DNA of 64,000 bases. Origin: Siniperca chuatsi (taxonomy: Eukaryota; Chordata; Actinopteri; Centrarchiformes; Sinipercidae). A program made the position numbers and the translations under genes. This document shows, one piece after another, positions 51,576 to 61,013 of the stretch (position 1 is its first letter; every line of letters begins with the position of its first letter). The notes under the pieces were generated by a model that was given only the letters and a program-made list of their open reading frames with translations, made no database searches and was not told the origin of the DNA. The DNA lies in contig NC_058053.1 of NCBI RefSeq assembly GCF_020085105.1, positions 18,250,388-18,314,387 of the forward strand, in the 5' to 3' direction.

Positions 51576-54500
51576 ACGATTGGAAGCTTACGGCTTTCAC
51601 CAAAATGTTCACGCTGGTCATCAAGGCGATCACGACTGCCTCCATAACGACCGCGTTGATCGTCAAGGTGATCACGGCTGCCAGCGTAGCGATCGCGTTG
51701 ATCGTCAAGGCGATCACGACTGCCTCCGTAACGGTCGCGTTGATCGCCAAGGCGATCACGACTGCCTCCGTAACGGTCGCGTTGATCGCCAAGGCGATCC
51801 CGACTGCCTCCGTAACGACCGCGTTGATCGTCAAGGCGATCACGGCTGCCAGCGTAGCGATCGCGTTGATCGTCAAGGCGATCACGACTGCCTCCGTAAC
51901 GGTCGCGTTGATCGTCAAGGCGATCACGACTGCCTCCGTAACGGCCACGTTGATCGTCAAGGTGATCACGACTGCCTCTGTAACGATCACGTTGATCGTC
52001 AAGGCGATCACGACTGCCTCCGTAACGGTCGCGTTGATCGTCAAGGCGATCACGACTGCCTCCGTAACGGTCACGTTGATCGTCAAGGCGATCACGACTT
52101 CCACGATAGTGATCATGCTGGTCGTCCTGGTAACGTTGAGACTCAATTTCACTGCCCTTGCCATCATGCCTTTCTTTACCACTATTATAACTGTGTCGAT
52201 CATCCTCAAGCTTATGCCCAGCTGTTATGCTGTAATTGTTTTGAGGAACAACGTCTTTGTCTTCATGCTGGTCGAGCTGCTTTGTCCCGCTGTTTGATTT
52301 GTCATCACAGTACTGCTCAGCTTCAGCAGCATCTCTGTCATAAAACTCCACTTCTCCGGGGGAACTAACAGACAAGCGGGGACAAAATACACAAAAGAAA
52401 GAAAATGATGAGGCTGGGTGGTTGGATGATTGAATTAAAGCACCTGTAAACACCAACAATCAATACACTAACATAAATGTTGGTGGTGGCTCACAATGGC
52501 AGGAACACAAAGGATACATCATACATACCCTTCAGCATACTTCTCATTTTTGCCCTTTTTCCGGCAGCAACAGAAGATGAGAATCCCCAGAAACACGAGA
52601 CCTGTGATGACTCCTCCAATTATAGCTGCAGTGGACCCAACGTTCATGCTTCCTGGGGAGGAAGGAGGTTTCACACTACACTTAGTCCAGAGCTAAGGTT
52701 CCCTTTTGGCCAGCGTTGTTAGCTATTTTAAACTATTTTTCAGCAAAATGTGTTTTTTTGGGAGACAGATTACGTGATTTTTTTTCTCTATCTTGACATT
52801 TGTTAAATAATAAAAATTTCAGTACTGAGTACCCCCCCCCCAGCAAAATCAATAAAACTGGCCACTAGGGTGCAGCAGGACAACTGTAACCACAGCATCG
52901 ATATGTTATTACCGCAAGTTGTTATAGTATATGTGTTAACACTTTGCTAAGCCCTTCCCCCTTATGCCTTTCTGTTCTTGCATGGGACATATGCCGCTTA
53001 CACTGACAGCAGATTTACCATTCAAAATTTCCATATCCATTTTTTAAACAATGGGTCCTTGATTTTTACAGAGGTAAACAAAAGGAGGCTTTTGAATTCG
53101 AGCCCCCGATTGTAATTATGGTTAGCTCCATGAGTTGGTTGAAACGCTGCGTCCAGGCTGAGTCGTTTGAAACGAGAACCATGTAAAATGTCACTCCAAA
53201 CATGCATTTGGTGGCTACATACACAATATCATGCTAAAAGACTGAGGTTAAAGTCACAGTTGATGATCCATGTAGAAGACATGGAAATAAAAGAGCAGCA
53301 TGTTTTTATACTGCATGGTAGAACTAGTTAGCTAGTATTACAAACAGTACATGATAAGGGAAAAGGTCAGACAGTTATTTTGTTTTGACATAACCCTGTT
53401 TGGATGCTTAGCTTACAGAAAAACATACTGGGACAAGCAACATAGATGTTCTGATAGTTATAAGATTTATACTTTATTGTTCGTATTTTTAAACTGTATG
53501 TTGAAGAGAACAAACTTTATGTTGAGGACTAACTGATGTGTTTGGCAATTGTTACGCTATCTCAGGTTATGATTTGCTGGGGTTGCTGGAGTGTCAACTT
53601 CCGAAAGCATGGGACAGAGCTGGTTACACTGAACTATTAGCACCCAGAAGTGGCTTTCACACAGTACGTTGTCCTAGTCCTATAGAGAACTTTTTCCAAT
53701 TTGTAATCCCACAAAATGGTGTAGTTAGCTACATGATGATTGGCTTTGTAAGTAGCGTTTTTACTACTTTAGGTAGTAAGCTAGTTACCTGGACATGATA
53801 ACTTGCAGCCTACATCAGACTTGACAAATACAAAGTTTAATCCATTCTTTACACTTATACTGTTGAGTTTTTGGTTTGGAAAGTCAAAAAACAAAAACTC
53901 TTTAGATACCAAGAATCACTCTTACTACAGTTCCACACACACTGCTTTGACGTGGAGAAATCCAAAGCTTGACAGACCTGACCTGCCTAGTTACAGTCAC
54001 TAAGCTAGGACAACTCCTGTTTGGAGGAGGGTTTAGCAAATGTTTAATTGTCCAACACATCCGGCAGACACAGAGCAACATTAGCTGTGTGTTTCTGTCC
54101 ACCTGATGACAGTAAGTCCAATATTCACTCTCCTTTTAGCTCAGTTTTGTTGTCTACCAACTCCTGAGAAAAAATATCTGACCTTTTAGCGCCTAAATGC
54201 TCCACTATGTTCATCAGCTAGTTGCTAACTTTGTCTGCCATTTGATTCTGGAAATGTAGTGTACACTGAGTTTATAAGAGCTTTTGCGCTGAAAACAGCT
54301 GCCTGTCGCTGCTGCTGGAAACAAAAGAGTGGAATTTACCACATGAACTAAAAGTGGCTAAAAAGCTCAGAGGATCTGAGGTGAAATGCAGAATTATATG
54401 GTAATTCGTCAAGAACAGGTGAGCAGGTAAATCATGTTATAACACTCACCGGGCATCACAGCCAAGGTAATGTTGCAGCTGGCAGAACCAATTCGATTTA

Positions 54501-57500
54501 TTGATGTGCATACGTAGAACCCAGACATTTCTCTTGTAATATTGAAGAGAGATATAGCTCCATCCTCTGCAACATAATCACAAAAATTAATGCTGAGATG
54601 ATGGGCCATTGTGCCATTCTTTACATTGACACTGATGATGGGAAACAAACTCTCCAGCAGCCTGCCAGAGATGTGTGCTTCAAAGTAACACATGGATGGT
54701 TGAAATGCATACTTTCGGCTGTCTTAGGTGGAAATGGTCTGGGAACGTTTTCCACACTGTAGCTCTTCCATTGAGACACAGGTTTTGGGGATCCCTCCTC
54801 AGACAGGCAGGTGAGGGTGATGTCTTGAAAGTACTCTGCTTTTCCCTTAATCGTGCAAATTGGCGCAGAGGGAGGCACTGGAAGAAAACATTTAACATAA
54901 AAAGTTACGATCACTTTATTACAAGAAAACTGCAACAAAATGCAGAATTGATTTTACATCTTCATAGAGACAACATATAAATACAATTATTCACAACAGA
55001 CAGATAAATAGACTTAGAACATGTCAGTGGTTAATTCTCACCCAGGACCAAAAGGGAAGTGGTGGCAGAAGTTGTTCCCTCATCATCATTGGGGATCAGG
55101 ACACCGCATAGGTAACGGCGGCTGTCCTGCGCGGTCACCTTTGTTAAGCGGAGTGTGCTCACTTGTTTGACCATGTCAACCTCCATAAAGGCTCTGCCTT
55201 CATAAGCAGGTGCAATGTCAATCGGATTGTTTAAAAAGTAGGTGGCCACGGATTTCTAGAGAAATAAACACAAACATATTTTACAAAGATATCTGTTCAT
55301 TATAATATAATAATACAATATCATAACAATGCCGTATCATGATAGTAACAGTAACCGTAACAGTATCATGATAGTATAATCAATGCCACGCCAGAGTTCA
55401 CCATGACATTATGTAAGGTTTAAGGATAGAGGGTACCATATGCTGTACAGTATGGAACCCCAAAATGTTCAATATTAAATAAATATAAAAGACATTATCA
55501 AATTAATAATTATATGAATAAATTGTGGAAAATAAATAAATGAACCAAGAATTTGTGAAATAATTATACTTATTATTATGAAATGTTATTTCTTTATTAA
55601 TTTTCATAATAAAATTTTATTAGGTATCGTTTTTGTTTCATCATGGCATTTTTCCCATTAACACATTTTACGTGTTTACTTATTAATAAGTTTTATTTCA
55701 TAATAGTGGTGTTGTCAGCAGTCACCACCCTCTCACCTTTCAACCAATAACATTTCCCCTGCCTCTCTCAAGCTAGCAAGCTCAACAACTGCTACCAAAT
55801 GTAGCCAGTTAGCTCCTGTTAGCTAGAGCAACAGCATCTAGAGGCTGCTGCTGTAAATAAACACAGTACACAGACGCTGTACCTAAACTTCTGTAGCTTT
55901 TAAGCTTAACAAGGCTGCTCATGCTACCTAGCTAGCTAGGCTGGCTTGTAGGTTTAAACTCAGAACTCAAATACATTTTTCACATGTGGCCCTAATCCTC
56001 TTCCGTATAGTGCAGATAGTAAAGCCCTTTGAAGCTTATAATTCTTATTTGTAATTTGGGGCTCTATAAATAAAATTGACTATAGGCAGGGTTATCTGCT
56101 TAGAGCCTAAATAATCAATCGATTACTCAAACAACAGAAGAATAATCTGCAACTATTTTGATAATCGTCAAAGAAAAAGTAATTTTTCAAGCAAAAATGC
56201 CAAACATTCCCCGCTTTCACCTTCTCAATTGTGAGTATTTGCTGCTTTTATCTGTCCTATATGATAGTAAACTGAACAGATTTTGACCCATTGGTTAGAC
56301 AAAAGCAAGCACTGGACAAGTCATCAAGCAACTTGATGACTTCACCTTAGACTCTACACAACTTGTCATGGGCATTTTTCACAATTTTCTGACATTTTAT
56401 GGACTAAACGATTCATGGAGAAAATAATCTGAAGACTAATCAATAATGAAAATAATATTTAGTTGCAGCCCTATATCTGCTAAATAAGTGTAAGAAGTAT
56501 TGATTATTACACTCATTCTTCAGTTTCATTTTCATCTGATACATGCAGCAGTGGGTTATGTGCAAGAGGCAATCTTGACTCTTCACTTATTCATCATCCA
56601 CTGAACAAAGGTCATTACCACTACATACAGGGAGGAACTTGCATGCTCTAAATTTGGAACTTATCAAGTATCACATTCAATTAAAGCACAGGACACCTCC
56701 ATATAGAAACTGTTACTCACTATCACTGTCCATAAGATGTGACAATGCCACAGCCTTGATATGAATATAGTCTATACAGTAGTATTACACGCTAAAAATG
56801 TACCTAGTGTGGGTCAATGTAGCACCGACACAAAAATGGGGTTAATGTTACCCAGTACCAATGTTTTTTTTGACCCAGTGTTAGTGTTACTGGATCAAAA
56901 CAACTCCTTGTCTTTTTTCTACCCATCTGTAAAGTTAACCCTTTATTATTATGGCCAGCAGTAGGTACATTTTTAACCCAGTGATTTTTTGTGTGTAATA
57001 TTTTCTGATAACATGATCACTGATGTGAGATGCTAGTAAGTTGCTACTACCATAAAGTTGGGGGAATTGCGAGAGACAGATTTAAAAAATTGAAGCATCA
57101 GAGAACTCCAACAATGCTGCATCCTCCCTGTCTGGTAAACACCCATGTTGTTCACATTCGTCAAGTCAGAAGTTGACGTGTCCGGCCAAGATAAAGCCAC
57201 AGAGCAACAAAAGAATCATACAACTGTGGTCATAGGCTGTGCAGCTGTCGTACCCCCAGAGCAGCTTCTTTCCTCAGGCTGTGAGACTACTTAATTCATC
57301 CATATAATGATTGTTTTATGTAAAATCAGCGGAGTTCCCCTTTAGGTAGCTCACCACAATATGCAGTATGAATAAGATGTTATAACCACACATGCAGCTA
57401 GTTTAACCTCTCACCACTGTATCATCGACACTGTCAGGGTAAGCTGCCCATTTGATGACGAGTGTGTTGGAGACTGGTCTGGCTGGGATGAAGGAACAGG

Positions 57501-57972
57501 TCAAGTTAATAGCTTCTCCACTTGGAACCTCGTATTCTTTCTCTGGAATAGAAACCTGCAAACTCCTGCAGCAGGGAAGTACTGCAATAAAAAAAGAAAT
57601 ACATAATAACAGATATCAATCTCTTTCCCAGTCATAGTCATTTATTTGGTGTTTTTGCAAAATTGGTAGAGGAAAATTTGATGTGTGATTTAATTTGACC
57701 AACTTCAACTACACTATGTTTGTATGATTAAATATAATATTCAGTATGTTTCTTTCAAGGCAAATTGAATAAATGGTTTCACCTACAGGTCTCTTTTAAG
57801 TAAAACATAATCCTGTTTCCGGTTGAGTAGCAAGAAGTCAGATTAATGATTAACACAGGTGACAATAAAGGTGTGGTAGTAGTTTGTATAAAAGAGAAAG
57901 AACACAAGCATAATTCTTACCTGTGAGTATCAGAAATAGCTTCCGCCATCCAAGATGTCTCTTTGTCGTCAT
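51572..57972 (-). CDS. gpa33: GPA33 (cell surface A33 antigen)-like Ig receptor with expanded repeat tail
   Basis: CTX-family epithelial surface protein. Seven coding exons in phase: 57921-57972, 57415-57581, 55042-55255, 54713-54877, 54450-54566, 52529-52652, 51572-52364; about 543 aa, much longer than human GPA33 (319). Signal peptide about residues 1-25 (start MTTKRHLGWRKLFLILTG). V-set Ig domain about 26-144 with INLTCSF and RRYLCGVL. C2-set domain about 145-238 with LTCLSEEGSPKP and GFYVCTSIN, and the extra cysteine pair (APICTIKG, SASCNIT) typical of A33. Membrane segment about 247-265 (AAIIGGVITGLVFLGILI) followed by CCCRKKGK. The tail is strongly charged; residues 368-535 are twelve units of GSRDRLDDQRDRYG. 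It ends ESRKLPIV. Best matches by eye to GPA33 are PPSAPIC, TCLSEEGSP and the CNIT block, plus its place beside ildr2 and pou2f1. The extracellular part could also suit another CTX member, but the double cysteine pair argues for A33. Confidence 0.87.
51599..52102 (-). repeat. gpa33: Coding 42-bp minisatellite, 12 units, in the gpa33 tail
   Basis: Twelve head-to-tail units of 42 bp, each coding a variant of GSRDRLDDQRDRYG, with one degenerate unit upstream (52103-52144, ESQRYQDDQHDHYR) and a partial one downstream. Variation is limited: Arg/His at position 5, Asp/Gly at 7 and 11, Gly/Ala/Arg at 14. The unit length is a multiple of three, so the frame is kept whatever the copy number. Each unit holds TGATCG and CGATCA (or a close variant) six bases apart, able to pair. 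Confidence 0.93.
52653..54449. other. gpa33 intron 5
   Basis: About 1.8 kb. It holds a family H repeat copy at 54060-54400 and AT-rich DNA. No extra exon between the C2 and membrane exons was found. Confidence 0.55.
54060..54400. repeat. Interspersed repeat, family H, copy 2 (gpa33 intron 5)
   Basis: Shares ctccactatgttcatcagct, agttgctaactttgtctgcc and ctcagaggatctgaggtgaa-like blocks with 21170-21620. Confidence 0.6.
56100..56480. repeat. Family B repeat copy in gpa33 intron 2
   Basis: A well-preserved copy: aatcaatcgattactcaaac at one end, aaaaatgccaaacattccc and gatagtaaactgaacagatt inside, and ctaatcaataatgaaaataa at the other end. Confidence 0.75.
56785..57000. repeat. Short interspersed repeat, family I, with inverted-looking ends
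   Basis: aaaaatgtacctagtgtggg near 56795 and gtaggtacatttttaaccca near 56960 are imperfect inverted copies. Inside are several acccagt/gttaatgtta variants. It is probably a small MITE. Confidence 0.45.
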
Positions 57973-58285
57973 TGCTAAAAGAGGATAAAAATGTCCAGCC
58001 ATTAAAATATCTGAAATTGATGCTCTCAGTCCAAGAGCGAGAGCCCACCTGACCTTCACGGTGAACTCCCATGTATAGAGAAGTTGACTCTTCCAGGTAA
58101 TAAGTCAACAGCTATAGGTCACATGTCACCAGAAGGCCAATCATTGATCTGTTTTCCCTTTGTTTAAACCTGCCCATTAGACATGAATGTGATAAGGAAG
58201 GGGGCTATAAAACAAAAAGAGCTTAATAAATTATAACAAAGACAGAAAAACACAGACTGTTAATTGATCCCTGATACAGTGAAAC

Positions 58286-58287
<2 letters not shown>

Positions 58288-58334
<47 letters not shown>
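58288..58334. repeat. (GATA)n microsatellite
   Basis: About eleven to twelve GATA units with one GATG variant, upstream of gpa33. Confidence 0.96.
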
Positions 58335-58335
<1 letters not shown>

Positions 58336-58822
58336 GGATAAAGCCAACCTGAAATACATACTTTAACTGATCACAGTCAGTAACTAAATTTGATTTGCTC
58401 TTAGCCCGACTGTGCAATGGATTTTGACCTTCCTAGAAACTAATATTGTGCTGTATATTTTATATCCACAGCTGGTGTTGTACTCAGTTTGACCTGCTGG
58501 CTGCAGTATTGGACTGATACTGAATGTGTTCAATACAACACTTTATCATTAATGTGTAATAGCACAAACAAAATAAAAAGATCATAAATGTAATAGATCC
58601 TGTTGCTTTAACCTGCTATAGTCTCTCATTTAGAGTCGTTACAGTGAGGTGAAAGGCAGAAGGTGTGAACTGAAACCAGACCTCTAACTGATGCTTTTAT
58701 TAAGAAAGATGTGACCTTATAAGGGTGCGCTCATTCAGTGGCTTTGGTGGCATGAGGTTGCAGATTTATGCTCGACTCAATGATGCAGTCCTACGCTGAC
58801 CAAGAGTTCGTCAGCTGTGGTA

Positions 58823-58876
58823 AAGTATTCAGTCGGTCATAGGCTTAACATAAAGCCTTTGACCGACTGAATACTT
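58823..58876. repeat. Near-perfect 24-bp hairpin
   Basis: The arm at 58823-58846 (starts AAGTATTCAGTCGGTCA) pairs with 58853-58876 (ends GACCGACTGAATACTT) over 24 positions with one mismatch, around a six-base loop (aacata). Confidence 0.9.
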
Positions 58877-59315
58877 CAGTTTAACTATTTGTTGTCTCCA
58901 CATCGGGAACAGGGACATACTACCCACTCCATAAACTGAAAAGATAAACCCAAACGTGTTTTCATAATAAGCTACAATAAGCTAAAATAAGCTATAAGCT
59001 AACAAATGACTAATTAATTTCTACACAACACTAATAATATTGTTCCTTTAAACAGTGATGGAAGAAATATTAAGATTCTTTACTTACATAAATGTCTCAC
59101 TATGAAGTACTCCATTACAAGTGAAAGTCCTGTGTTCAAAATCCTACTTAAGTAAAAGTACAGAGGTCTTTTGAGCAAAATATTCTTAAAGTATCAAAAG
59201 TAAAAAATACTGGTACTGTGACTGAAATATTATTATATATGACATTATTACATTGTTAATACTGATGCATGGATGTATAAGTTTTACTGTTATAGCCAGT
59301 AGAGTTTGGGACGTT

Positions 59316-59420
59316 TAGTCCAGTGGTTCCCAACCTCGGGGTCGGGCCCCTCCAAAGGGTCACAAGATAAATCTGAGGGGTCATGAGATGATTAATGGGG
59401 TTAGAAAGAAGAAAAAACGA
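59316..59420. mobile_element. hAT-like non-autonomous element relic
   Basis: The text ccagtggttcccaacctcgg, ggtcgggcccctccaaaggg and aaatctgaggggtcatgaga is typical of a widespread fish hAT-related element. Only one end is recognisable. A fainter relic of the same style (ggcccccaacccctgggctg) is at 34920. Confidence 0.5.
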
Positions 59421-60625
59421 AGTTCTGCTGCAATAATCTGTTTGGTGACAGCAATGCTGTCGGCTGGTAATGAATGACTGATAACACACGTAATCACATA
59501 AATCCTTATAGTGTCATAAAACATTTATTATTTATACACAGATCATTCAAAGGCAGGTTTAAAACTCATGAAGACATGTTGAGCTTGAAGGCTCATTCTT
59601 GACTTCAGGAAAACTTCTTAACTCAAGGCCTACTTACTAATTTTTTTTCTGGATCTTTCCAGAAAAAATATCATCTTAAGTATTTGTGATCTGCAATAAA
59701 AGGGTAAAACATGCAAAACAACTGGTACGATCCTTTACAATTGTACCTGTAAATTAATCTGCACGCTTGGTGAGTGAATCAAGGAAGCTGATGTAATCTA
59801 ATGGGTTTTGTTGGTATATTAATATCAGATCAGTGTGCAAAATGCAGGAAGTGGCTAGGATTAAAGGAAATGTGTCCCAACTTCACATCCCTACATATTA
59901 GAGAAGTGAAATTTCCTTTCTCTGGTCAAGGCGAGGTCACCAACAAATCTGATAATTTGTTTCTCTCTCTCTTTTTTCTTTTTTTTTAGGATGGATGTTA
60001 CTGAATGGATGTTATTGAAGATATTACATGGTTTCTGGACATCTATGAGCTGGTGCGAGGGTGAACCAAGCATCTTTTTTCCTCAGTAATAAGTAAGTGA
60101 TAAATAAATACAGTTAAAGTACCAACAAATCAACATAAATTAAAATAAAAATGCAACTTTCATCAGGCTACATTAATGCAAAACATGGCTAACAAGACAC
60201 AGAGGACAACAACAAACTACTATAACAATATGCTGCTTCACGCTTTGTACTGTATATGTTTTTAAAAACATTCTGGAGATAAAACTTATTTAAATAAAGT
60301 CAAAACGTCTAGCCAAGAATGGGAAACACGTTGCTGCACCTAGATTTTCAGCCACAAATAAAACTCCAGTCAGTTTTTTATGCATCTTAAGTAATGCTGC
60401 ATTATTTTTGGGTACAATTATTTTACTCATAACTAATATGTTTTATATTTTATATATTTGTATTTATTAAATGTCTAGGTCTGAGTCATAGATAAAGATG
60501 ATGTATAAATATATATAAATACTGTATAACTTCACCTGACCAAAGGCTCTGAGGAATGAAAATCAAATAAGGCCACTGTCGGCTAGCAGGGGTCAATTAA
60601 CAGTTTTAAGAATTTGGTAGTGCTA

Positions 60626-60668
60626 TGTTGTTGTTGTTGTTGTTGTTATTGTTGTTGTTGTTGTTGTC
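60626..60668. repeat. (GTT)n microsatellite
   Basis: About fourteen GTT units with one GTTATT interruption. Confidence 0.94.
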
Positions 60669-60820
60669 CGAGATACTAGCGTATCTGCAGGCCTACACTG
60701 GGACTAGACCTTTCGGATCCGCCCAAATCCACAGTATAAAAAAAAGCTAGATGATTATTTAAGTATGTAAATAAGACACAGATAACACACACTCCTCTCT
60801 CTCTACTTTGCCCAGGACCG

Positions 60821-60924
<104 letters not shown>

Positions 60925-60967
60925 CGCTGGCAGGCTCAGGGCTGGGATTTCGGGTTAAATATTCAAA

Positions 60968-61013
60968 ATGGCGGACGGAGGAGCAGCGAGTCAAGATGAG
61001 AGTTCAGGACCAG
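60968..61013 (+). CDS. pou2f1: POU2F1 (Oct-1) first coding exon, gene continues beyond the window
   Basis: ATG at 60968 in a good context (caaaATGgcg), reading MADGGAASQDESSGP and ending at a donor CCAG|GTAATG. This N-terminus equals, from memory, the start of a known vertebrate POU2F1 isoform (MADGGAASQDESS...). Oct-1 is a POU-homeodomain transcription factor that binds octamer DNA; the DNA-binding exons are not in the window. The call rests on fifteen residues plus the neighbouring gpa33 and ildr2 genes, which flank POU2F1 in mammals as far as I recall. The exon opens a G+C-richer stretch running to about 61700. Teleosts often have two copies (a and b); which one this is cannot be told. Confidence 0.7.

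Larger units (their letters stand above)
57973..60780. other. Spacer between the divergent gpa33 and pou2f1 genes
   Basis: About 2.9 kb between the two start codons, so regulatory DNA for either gene may lie here. Seen in it: the (GATA)n tract, a 24-bp hairpin at 58823-58876, a partial family C repeat at 59065-59290, a hAT-like relic at 59316-59420 and a (GTT)n tract at 60626-60668. No coding exon was found. No TATA box fits gpa33. Confidence 0.55.

Noticed and set aside
51599-52102. A CRISPR-like array (regular repeats of constant size)
   Set aside because: The units touch each other with no unique spacers, code for protein in phase with gpa33, and the genome is eukaryotic.
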